Positions 7,021 through 14,187 of a stretch of 24,649 nt of DNA are shown piece by piece (position 1 is the first letter of the stretch; each line of letters starts with the position of its first letter). The DNA lies in the NCBI GenBank assembly GCA_027065245.1, contig JAMOOS010000353.1, forward strand, positions 1 through 24,649. The letters run 5' to 3'. The stretch is from Desulfuromonadaceae bacterium. Lineage in GTDB: Bacteria; Desulfobacterota; Desulfuromonadia; Desulfuromonadales; Desulfuromonadaceae. The notes beneath the pieces were generated by a model. The model was not told the origin of the DNA. It did not search any database and was given only the letters and a program-made list of their open reading frames with translations. Both the position numbers and the translations under genes were made by a program.

Positions 7021-7862
7021 TGGCCGACAGCAACAACAAGGGTTCCTGGCTGCAGACGCTGTTTCGGCGCCCCGCCCAGGTTACCTCGGAGGAACATCTG
7101 CAAGAGCTTATCCACGCCTCGGAGGAGGACGGCATCATCAACGCCGCCGAAGGGGAGATGTTCAGCTCCATTATCGAATTTGGCGACATGATTGTGCGCG
7201 AGGTGATGATTCCCCGCACCGAGATGCACTGCTGTACCGTGGATGCCAGCCTGGAAACCATCATAGATACCATTATCCGTTACGGCCACACCCGCATACC
7301 GGTATATGAAGATACCATCGATCATATCGTCGGCGTGGTCTACGCCAAGGATCTGCTCAAGTACTGGAACCAGCCCACCGATACCATCTCCCTGCGTCAG
7401 ATTATGCGCCAGCCGTTTTTTGTGCCGGAAACCAAGCGGCTGGAGGAACTGCTGCGCGAGTTTCGTCAGCAGCGCAAGCATATCGCCATCGCCATTGATG
7501 AATACGGCGGTACCTCCGGGCTGATTACCCTGGAAGACTTGATTGAGGAGATTGTCGGCGATATAAGGGATGAATACGACGGTGACGACAATATGATTGC
7601 CGAACAGGAGGATGGCTCGGTGATCATCGACGCCCGCTTGGGTCTGGCGGAACTGGAAGATTACTTTGGTCTCGAGGAGATCGAGCGCGACCAGTTCGAT
7701 TCGGTCGGCGGGCTGCTGTTGCACCGTCTGGGGCATGTGCCGCAGCCGGGCGAAGAGGTGGAGCTGGAGGGGTTGAAGATTACCGTACTCGACAGCGATG
7801 AGCGCAGTATTCACCAGGTGCGGATCGACGGGGGCGGTGGTGCCACTGCCGCTGATGCCTGA
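7020..7862 (+). CDS. corC: CorC/HlyC-type CBS-domain protein
   Basis: The protein of 280 residues is soluble, with two CBS domains (about 63-122 and 125-182) and a C-terminal CorC_HlyC domain (about 198-275). The landmark REVMIPRTEMH and AIAIDEYGGTSGLITLEDLIEEIVGDI motifs are clear. No transmembrane DUF21 domain is present, as in E. coli CorC/YbeX and unlike full-length CNNM-type transporters. YbeX has been tied to Mg2+/Co2+ homeostasis and to ribosome maturation, and the ybeY-corC-lnt order here is the same as in E. coli (ybeY-ybeX-lnt). ATG overlaps the ybeY stop by one base (TGATG), which implies coupled translation. The transport role is inherited annotation and not certain. Confidence 0.92.
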   Translation: MADSNNKGSWLQTLFRRPAQVTSEEHLQELIHASEEDGIINAAEGEMFSSIIEFGDMIVREVMIPRTEMHCCTVDASLETIIDTIIRYGHTRIPVYEDTIDHIVGVVYAKDLLKYWNQPTDTISLRQIMRQPFFVPETKRLEELLREFRQQRKHIAIAIDEYGGTSGLITLEDLIEEIVGDIRDEYDGDDNMIAEQEDGSVIIDARLGLAELEDYFGLEEIERDQFDSVGGLLLHRLGHVPQPGEEVELEGLKITVLDSDERSIHQVRIDGGGGATAADA

Positions 7863-9381
7863 TTCACTGCGCGATATCGCGGCGGCGCTGGTTTCCGGTG
7901 TGCTGATGGCGCTGGCGTTTCCCGCTCTTGGCTGGGGCTGGCTGGCGTGGCTGGCGTTGGTGCCCCTGCTGCTGGTGATGAGGCGCCGCCCGTTTTTGAG
8001 CGGGTTTTGTGCCGGCACGGCGTTTTTTGCGCTGCTGCTGTATTGGCTGAATGGGGTGATGACCACCTATGGCCACCTGCCCATGGCGTTGTCGGTGGTG
8101 TTGTATCTGCTGCTGGTGGCTTATCTGGGCTGTTTCTGGGCGGCGACGCTATGGTGTGCCTGCCGGGTGGAACGGCGGCTGGAGATTCCCATGTCTGTCG
8201 CCCTGCCGGTGGTGTGGGTGGTGGCGGAATTTGTCCGCGGCCATTTGCTTACCGGCTTTCCGTGGGGGGCGCTGGCCTATTCTCAGGCGGCTTACCCGCT
8301 GCTGATGCAGAGCGCCGATCTGGGTGGTATCTATCCGCTGATTTTTCTGCTGGTGCTGAGCAACGTCGTTATCGCCGCAGCGCTGGCGCAGTGGCGCCGC
8401 CTGCGTATTCTGCCGTGGCGGCCTTTGGCACTGCTGCTGGCACTGCTGCTGAGCAATGCCGCCTATGGCGGCTGGCGCCTGGCGACCACCGCTGCCGGAG
8501 GCGGCGACGTGTTGCGGCTGGCGCTGGTGCAGGGTAATATCGATCAGGCCGTCAAATGGAGCCCTGACCAGGTGGACGCCACCCTGGATAAATATTGCCG
8601 TCTGAGCCGGGCTGGCGCGGCACAAAGTGACCTGCTCATCTGGCCGGAGAGTGCCACACCGTTTTTCTTTCAGGATGACAGTCCGCGCTCGCGCCGGGTG
8701 CGGCGGGTGTCCGCAGACACCGCTGTACCGTTGTTGTTCGGCAGCCCGGCCTATATGCGTACTGGCGCCGGTTATCGCTATCTCAACAGCGTCTACCTGC
8801 TCGATGGTCACGGCGATTTGCGCGGGCGCAGCGACAAGGTGCATCTGGTTCCGTTTGGCGAATATGTTCCTCTGGCCGGACTGCTGAGCTTTGTCGATAA
8901 ACTGGTGGCCGGAGTCGGCAACTTTGTACCGGGGCGTAATCATCCCCTCGAACTGGACGGCCACCGCCTGGCTGTGCTGGTGTGCTACGAGGCGATTTTT
9001 CCCGCCATTGCCCGGGCGCAGGTGGCAGCCGGAGCGCAACTGCTGGTGAATGTCACCAACGACGCCTGGTTCGGCAATACGGCGGCGCCGTGGCAACATC
9101 TCGATATCGCCCGCTTCCGGGCCGTGGAAAATCGCGTGTGGCTGGCGCGTTGCGCCAATACCGGTGTCAGTGCCATCATTGATCCGGCCGGCCGGGTAGT
9201 CGTACATTCCAGCCTGTTTGTCGACGCGGTGGTGCGCGGGTGCGTTTATTTTTGCGATGGCACTAGCCTTTACACCCGCACTGGTGATACTGTACCGCTT
9301 TTACTGTGCGTGGTGGTGGCGCTGTGGCTGTGGTGCAGCCGGACGCGGCGGCTGCGGGCCGTGCCGGACAAGAACAGATAG
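7855..9381 (+). CDS. lnt: Apolipoprotein N-acyltransferase
   Basis: Lnt adds the third acyl chain to the N-terminal cysteine of lipoproteins in the inner membrane, making them ready for Lol sorting. The 508-residue product has about six hydrophobic helices in residues 8-205, then a periplasmic nitrilase-like domain, then a C-terminal helix (about 480-495). The catalytic triad is visible: E265 in IWPES, K328 in SDKVHLVPFGEYVP and C377 in LVCYEAIFP. VTNDAWFG is also conserved. I chose the ATG at 7855, which overlaps corC by 8 bp, because the protein then starts directly before the first helix; an in-frame ATG at 7798 would add 19 residues. No strong ribosome binding site is visible, so coupling to corC is likely. 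Confidence 0.95.
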   Translation: MPDSLRDIAAALVSGVLMALAFPALGWGWLAWLALVPLLLVMRRRPFLSGFCAGTAFFALLLYWLNGVMTTYGHLPMALSVVLYLLLVAYLGCFWAATLWCACRVERRLEIPMSVALPVVWVVAEFVRGHLLTGFPWGALAYSQAAYPLLMQSADLGGIYPLIFLLVLSNVVIAAALAQWRRLRILPWRPLALLLALLLSNAAYGGWRLATTAAGGGDVLRLALVQGNIDQAVKWSPDQVDATLDKYCRLSRAGAAQSDLLIWPESATPFFFQDDSPRSRRVRRVSADTAVPLLFGSPAYMRTGAGYRYLNSVYLLDGHGDLRGRSDKVHLVPFGEYVPLAGLLSFVDKLVAGVGNFVPGRNHPLELDGHRLAVLVCYEAIFPAIARAQVAAGAQLLVNVTNDAWFGNTAAPWQHLDIARFRAVENRVWLARCANTGVSAIIDPAGRVVVHSSLFVDAVVRGCVYFCDGTSLYTRTGDTVPLLLCVVVALWLWCSRTRRLRAVPDKNR

Positions 9382-9392
9382 ATTGAGGTTGT

Positions 9393-10488
9393 ATGTTTCG
9401 CGAAGAGATTGAACGGATAAAACAGGCAGATCACAAGCTCAACGAGCTGAGGGGGTATCTTTGACATTTCCGCCAAGCGGGAACGGATAAGCGAACTGGA
9501 GGCGCAGATCTCCGCACCGGACTTCTGGAACCGGGGCGAGGAGGCGCAGAAGCTGCTCAAGGAGCGCACCACCCTGCACAAGCTGGTGAGCGCCTGGAGC
9601 GAGGCGGCGCAGAGTGTGGAAGATCTGCAGGTACTGTGCGAGCTGGGCGCCGAGAGTGAAGACGAGGAGATTCGCGCCGAAATTCGTGAACAGCTGGATA
9701 TCCTTGAGCGCGATATCCATAAAATGGAGTTTGCCCGGATGCTTTCCGGCGAGCACGACGCCAGCAACGCTATCTTGAGTATCAACGCCGGTGCCGGTGG
9801 TACCGAGGCCCAGGACTGGGCCGATATGCTGCTGCGCATGTACCTGCGCTTTTGCGACTTAAAGGGCTTTGTCACCAAAATTACCGATTACCAGCCCGGT
9901 GATGACGCCGGTATCAAAAGTGTTACCTTCACCGTCGAAGGTGCCTACGCCTATGGCTGGCTGCGGCCGGAGATGGGGATTCATCGTCTGGTACGCATTT
10001 CCCCCTTCGATGCCGCCTCTAAGCGCCATACCTCATTTTGTTCGGTGTTTGTCTTTCCCGAACTGGACGACAGCATTGAGGTGGATATTCAGGACAAGGA
10101 TATCAAGATCGACACCTTCCGTGCCAGCGGTGCCGGTGGGCAGCATATCAACAAAACCGATTCCGCCATCCGTATCACCCATCTGCCCAGCGGCATTGTG
10201 GTGGCGTGCCAGAATCAGCGCTCGCAGCACAACAACAAGGCCGAGGCCATGCGCCAGCTCAAGGCGCGTCTGTACGAGATGGAGCTGCGCAAAAAAGAGG
10301 AGGAGGCCAACGCTCTTTCCGGCGACAAAAAAGAGATCGGCTGGGGCAGCCAGATCCGCTCCTATGTGCTCCATCCGTACCGCATGGTCAAGGACCATCG
10401 TACCGGCTACGAGGTGGGCAATACCGATGCCGTGCTCGACGGTCATATCGAGGGTTTTATCGAAGCATATCTGCTCGGTAACAGTTAG
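9393..10488 (+). CDS. prfB: Peptide chain release factor 2 (programmed +1 frameshift)
   Basis: RF2 releases peptides at UGA and UAA codons. Translation starts at ATG 9393 (GAGG 4 nt upstream), reads 23 codons to CTT 9459-9461, meets an in-frame TGA at 9462-9464, and must shift +1 to continue at GAC 9463-9465. The joined protein is 364 residues, the normal size. The stop-codon recognition tripeptide SPF is at 203-205 and the catalytic GGQ is at 248-250, followed by HINKTDSAIR. Annotation by simple ORF calling would lose the N-terminus and start near 9586. It follows lnt by 11 bp and precedes lysS, the same prfB-lysS pair as in E. coli. Expression is autoregulated by RF2 level through the frameshift. 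Confidence 0.97.
9450..9465 (+). promoter_or_regulatory. prfB programmed +1 frameshift signal
   Basis: AGG GGG TAT CTT TGA C is identical to the classic prfB signal. It has an internal Shine-Dalgarno-like AGGGGG three bases before the slippery CTT, the in-frame UGA stop, and the C after UGA that weakens termination. When RF2 is scarce the ribosome slips from CUU to UUU and continues in the +1 frame. Confidence 0.97.
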
Positions 10489-10517
10489 TTGCCGCGTCGC
10501 CAATGGCGCGGTATAAA
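10489..10517 (+). promoter_or_regulatory. Candidate lysS promoter with embedded hairpin
   Basis: TTGCCG (10489-10494) and TATAAA (10512-10517) are 17 nt apart, matching sigma-70 in 4 of 6 and 5 of 6 positions. The -35 begins right after the prfB stop. The spacer contains CGCC-AAT-GGCG, extendable by CCG/CGG around a 3-nt bulge, so read-through RNA from prfB would fold here. No U-run follows, so it is a weak terminator at best. Confidence 0.4.
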
Positions 10518-10559
10518 AATTGATTCATCAGGGATTTACAGAAAGGAACCATTACGCTC

Positions 10560-12038
10560 ATGGAAGAAACTAACGAGCTGTTTGCCCAGCGCCTGGCCAA
10601 AGCGGAGCAGTTGCGCCAGCAGGGGATCAACCCTTACGCCAACGATTTTGCCGTAAAACATGTGGCGGCGCAGATACATGAGGCGCATGCCGACGACGAT
10701 GCGGCGGCGCTGGAACAGTGTGATAACGAGTATGTTGTTGCCGGACGGATAATGGCGCGGCGCAATTTCGGCAAGGCGGCATTTATCCAGTTGCAGGATC
10801 GCAGCGGCCGCCTGCAAGTGTATGTGGCTAAAAATAAAATCGGCGATGATGCCTTTGCCGTGTTCGGCAAACTGGATATTGGCGATATTGTCGGCGTTGT
10901 CGGCGCGCCGTTTCGTACCAAGACCGGCGAGTTGTCCCTGCGCGCTTCAAGCTTGCGCCTGCTCACCAAATCGCTGCAACCGCTGCCGGAAAAGTGGCAT
11001 GGCCTCACCGACGTGGAAACCCGTTACCGTCGCCGTTATGTCGATCTCATCGTCAACCCGGAGGTGAAAGAGGTGTTCCGCAAGCGCAGCCGTATCATCA
11101 GCCTGATGCGCGAATTTATGCAGCAGCGCGATTTTCTCGAAGTGGAAACGCCCATGATGCACCCGGTGGCTGGCGGCGCGGCGGCGCGCCCCTTTGTAAC
11201 CCATCACAATACCCTGGATATGGAGCTGTACCTGCGTATTGCGCCGGAGCTGTACCTGAAGCGGCTGGTGGTGGGCGGTTTTGAGCGGGTGTTCGAAATC
11301 AACCGCAATTTTCGCAACGAAGGGATCTCCATCCAGCACAATCCCGAATTTACCATGATGGAGTTCTATCTGGCCTACGCCACCTATCACGACCTGATGG
11401 ATATCACCGAGGAGATGATCTCCTCCATCGCCGCGCAGGTGTGCGGCAGCAAGGTGATAAGTTACGCCGGCAAAGAGGTTGACCTTACCGCGCCGTGGCA
11501 GCGCCTGACGGTGAAAGAAGCGGTGGTCAAGTACGGCGATATCAGTATGGAAGAACTGGAAGACCCGGCGGCGGCGCTGGCGTATGCGCGGAAACTGGGG
11601 CTCGATTTTGACGACAATATCGGTTACGGCAAGTTGCTCACCGAGTTGTTTGACGCTGTGGCGGAGCCGCAGTTGTGGCACCCGACGTTTATTACCGAAT
11701 ATCCCACCGAGGTGTCGCCTTTGTCGCGGCGCAACGACGACAATCCTGAAATTGTCGACCGTTTCGAGCTGTTTGTCGTCGGTCGCGAGCTGGCCAACGC
11801 CTTTTCGGAGCTCAACGATCCGGTGGATCAGAAGCAGCGTTTTGTGGCGCAACTGGCGGAAAAAGAGGCCGGTGACGAGGAAGCGCACGCCATGGACGAG
11901 GATTATGTCCACGCTCTGGAGTACGGCCTGCCGCCTACGGCGGGCGAGGGGATCGGTATCGACCGGCTGGTGATGCTGCTCACCGATTCCGCCTCCATTC
12001 GCGACGTGATTCTGTTCCCGCAGCTGCGGCGGCTGTAG
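10560..12038 (+). CDS. lysS: Lysyl-tRNA synthetase, class II
   Basis: The enzyme charges tRNA-Lys. The 492-residue protein has an N-terminal OB-fold anticodon-binding domain (about 58-140, containing GRIMARRNFGKAAFIQLQD) and a class II catalytic core. Motif 1 surrounds FLEVETPMMHPVAGGAAARPF, motif 2 is FEINRNFRNEGIS with the HNPEFTMMEFY follow-on, and motif 3 is GEGIGIDRLVMLLT near residue 461. AAAGGA lies about 12-14 nt before the ATG, a slightly long spacing. It stands 71 bp after prfB and 25 bp before lolC. A candidate promoter of its own lies in the upstream gap. Confidence 0.97.
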   Translation: MEETNELFAQRLAKAEQLRQQGINPYANDFAVKHVAAQIHEAHADDDAAALEQCDNEYVVAGRIMARRNFGKAAFIQLQDRSGRLQVYVAKNKIGDDAFAVFGKLDIGDIVGVVGAPFRTKTGELSLRASSLRLLTKSLQPLPEKWHGLTDVETRYRRRYVDLIVNPEVKEVFRKRSRIISLMREFMQQRDFLEVETPMMHPVAGGAAARPFVTHHNTLDMELYLRIAPELYLKRLVVGGFERVFEINRNFRNEGISIQHNPEFTMMEFYLAYATYHDLMDITEEMISSIAAQVCGSKVISYAGKEVDLTAPWQRLTVKEAVVKYGDISMEELEDPAAALAYARKLGLDFDDNIGYGKLLTELFDAVAEPQLWHPTFITEYPTEVSPLSRRNDDNPEIVDRFELFVVGRELANAFSELNDPVDQKQRFVAQLAEKEAGDEEAHAMDEDYVHALEYGLPPTAGEGIGIDRLVMLLTDSASIRDVILFPQLRRL

Positions 12039-12063
12039 GCGACGGGTCGGGACGCTGCCGTTT

Positions 12064-13314
12064 ATGGGTTACGAATGGTTTATCAGCCTGCGCTATCTGC
12101 GTGCGCGGCGCAAACAGACGTTTATCTCGGTGATTTCGTTTATCTCCATCGCCGGGGTAGCGCTGGGGGTGGCGGCACTTATTCTGGTGCTGGCCATTAT
12201 GACCGGTTTTCACGACGGCGTGCGCCAGCAGATCCTTGGCAATGTGCCTCATGTGCTGATTCAGAAACGTGGCGTCGGCATTGACGACTGGCAGCTCAAA
12301 CTCGATCAGGTGCGTGCCGCTTCCGACAAAATCGTATCGGCGCAGCCGTTTGTGGTTAAACAGGCGATGCTGCTGGCCAACGGCAATGTGGCGGCAGTGA
12401 ACGTAAAAGGGATAAGTGCCGATAATCGGGTACTTAAGCAGCGTTTTATGACCGACGGCGCACCGGTTGCCGAACGGCTGTTTGCCGCGCCCAAGCCGTT
12501 ACCGGGGCTGGTGCTGGCTGCCGATACCGCTGCGGCACTGGGGGTGGCGCTGGGCGACCAGGTCAATGTCATCCCACCCGATTTTGATCTCACCCCCTTC
12601 GGGCTGATTCCCAAGATCAAACCGTTTACCGTGGTGGCCATTGCCCGGGCGCGCGGCGGCTTTCTCGATACCTACTATGCCTACATCAGTCTGCACCAGG
12701 CGCAGCGTTTTATCGGTACGCCGCGCCATATCAGTGGTATCGAGATTGAGGTCGAGCGTTTTGATCAGGCACCGGCGGTGGCCGCTTTGCTGCGACATCA
12801 GTTTGCCTACCCCTACTCGGTGCGGTCATGGCAGGAGATGTTTGGCTCGTTTCTGGCGGCGCTGCGGCTGGAAAAACTGGGGCTGTTTATTGTGCTGGCC
12901 ATCATCGTGCTGGTGGCGGCGTTTAATATTGCCACCACCCTGATCATGGTAGTGATGGATAAAAACAAGGATATCGCTATTTTGCGTTCCATGGGCGCCA
13001 CTTCGCGCAGCATAATGAAAATTTTCGTCTTTGAGGGGTTGCTAATCGGTACCAGCGGCACTGTCCTGGGTACCGCGCTGGGGTTGACTCTGGCGCTGCG
13101 GGCCGATGCCATCATCACCTGGCTGGAGCGGCAGTTGGGGATCACCTTGTTCGACAAGGCGGTGTACGGCCTCGATCACTTTCCTTCCGAGGTGGTCGGC
13201 GGCGATGTGGTGACGGTGGTGGTTACCGCCATGGTTATCTGCCTCGGCGCCACCGTCTATCCGGCGTGGCGGGCGGCCAGCCTCGATCCGGCTGAATCGT
13301 TGCGGTACCAGTAG
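12064..13314 (+). CDS. lolC: Lipoprotein-releasing ABC transporter permease, LolC/LolE family
   Basis: This inner-membrane permease pulls mature lipoproteins out of the membrane and hands them to LolA. The 416-residue protein has the MacB/LolC topology: one helix near the N-terminus (about 21-47), a large periplasmic domain (about 48-270), then three helices (about 272-300, 317-345 and 375-400). It opens with the family-typical WFISLRYLRARRKQTFISVISFISI block and has DKNKDIAILRSMGAT as the likely LolD-coupling loop and AWRAASLDPAESLRYQ at the end. Only one such permease gene is present, so it may act as a homodimer, or a second copy may lie elsewhere; LolC and LolE cannot be told apart here. 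No strong ribosome binding site is seen. lolD follows after 81 bp. Confidence 0.92.
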   Translation: MGYEWFISLRYLRARRKQTFISVISFISIAGVALGVAALILVLAIMTGFHDGVRQQILGNVPHVLIQKRGVGIDDWQLKLDQVRAASDKIVSAQPFVVKQAMLLANGNVAAVNVKGISADNRVLKQRFMTDGAPVAERLFAAPKPLPGLVLAADTAAALGVALGDQVNVIPPDFDLTPFGLIPKIKPFTVVAIARARGGFLDTYYAYISLHQAQRFIGTPRHISGIEIEVERFDQAPAVAALLRHQFAYPYSVRSWQEMFGSFLAALRLEKLGLFIVLAIIVLVAAFNIATTLIMVVMDKNKDIAILRSMGATSRSIMKIFVFEGLLIGTSGTVLGTALGLTLALRADAIITWLERQLGITLFDKAVYGLDHFPSEVVGGDVVTVVVTAMVICLGATVYPAWRAASLDPAESLRYQ

Positions 13315-13395
13315 ATTATGGCTGATTGCGGCGCACGAGTTTGTCCACCGGCGTTGTAAGCGTTTGTTCAAGATTTCGACATACAGGATGTGGAG

Positions 13396-14079
13396 ATGAG
13401 CGAGACACTGCTGCGCTGTGAAAATATGAGCAAGGCGTTTGCCACCGCGCAGGGGGAGCTGGTGGTGCTGCGCGATGTCAACTTTTGTGTCCAGGCAGGG
13501 CAGCGGGTGGCGGTGGTCGGAGCCTCCGGTTCCGGCAAGACGACCCTGATGCATATCCTCGGCACCCTGGAACGCCCCAGCAGCGGGCGGGTGTTTTTTG
13601 CCGATACCGATCTGTTCCGGCTGTCACCTTGGCAACTGGACGCTTTTCGTAACCGTCATCTGGGTTTTGTCTTTCAGTTCCATCAGTTGTTGCCGGAGTT
13701 TACCGCCGTGGAGAATGTCATGATGCCGGCGCTTATCGGTGGCATGTGCCGCAGCGACGCATTGCGCCAGGCGGAGAAACTGCTGGACGATGTAGAACTG
13801 GGTCAACGCCTGCAGCACAAGCCGGGGCAACTTTCCGGCGGCGAGCAGCAGCGCGTGGCCATCGCCAGGGCGTTGATGATGCGACCACGCCTGCTCATCG
13901 CCGATGAGCCTACCGGTAATCTCGATTCAGTTACCTCGGCGGGGATTTACGCGCTGCTCGATCGCTTGCACGCTCAGCACGATCTGACCATGGTGGTGGT
14001 TACCCACAACGATGAACTGGCGGCGAGAATGGATTGTGTTTATCGCATCAGCGATGGTTTGATCGCTGTTGCCGGATGA
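13396..14079 (+). CDS. lolD: Lipoprotein-releasing system ATP-binding protein
   Basis: LolD powers the LolC/E permease. The 227-residue protein has Walker A GASGSGKT (42-49), the Q-loop glutamine at 94, the ABC signature LSGGE (146-150), Walker B LLIADEPTGNLDS and the H-loop VTHN. FQFHQLLPEFTAVENVMMP is typical of the LolD/MacB branch. ATG at 13396 is preferred over the in-frame GTG at 13390 because AGGA lies about 7 nt upstream of the ATG. The 81-bp gap after lolC holds only a meaningless 13-codon frame and no obvious control element. Confidence 0.95.
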   Translation: MSETLLRCENMSKAFATAQGELVVLRDVNFCVQAGQRVAVVGASGSGKTTLMHILGTLERPSSGRVFFADTDLFRLSPWQLDAFRNRHLGFVFQFHQLLPEFTAVENVMMPALIGGMCRSDALRQAEKLLDDVELGQRLQHKPGQLSGGEQQRVAIARALMMRPRLLIADEPTGNLDSVTSAGIYALLDRLHAQHDLTMVVVTHNDELAARMDCVYRISDGLIAVAG

Positions 14080-14084
14080 ATATG

Positions 14085-14102
14085 GCCAAACGGGCCAAAC
14101 GG
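14085..14102 (+). repeat. Tandem 9-bp repeat upstream of the bamA promoter
   Basis: GCCAAACGG occurs twice head to tail, ending 8 bp before the bamA -35 element. The position suits an activator or repressor site bound on one face of the helix at 9-bp spacing, but no known box is recognised. Confidence 0.5.
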
Positions 14103-14110
14103 TTTTTGCA

Positions 14111-14139
14111 TTTACACAGTGGTTACTATTTACTACAAT
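14111..14139 (+). promoter_or_regulatory. Candidate sigma-70 promoter for bamA and the downstream envelope genes
   Basis: TTTACA (14111-14116) and TACAAT (14134-14139) are exactly 17 nt apart, each one base from consensus. The expected start is near 14146, giving a leader of about 40 nt before the bamA ATG. The 108-bp lolD-bamA gap is one of the longest in the plus-strand run after phoH, which supports an internal promoter. Confidence 0.65.
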
Positions 14140-14187
14140 GTGCCATTTTAACGCAACGGTGCAACGAGACGCTGGAGATTTGATCTT

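Noticed and set aside
9462..9464. In-frame TGA in prfB as a sequencing error or pseudogene
   Set aside because: The surrounding bases are exactly the known RF2 frameshift signal and the downstream frame is intact.
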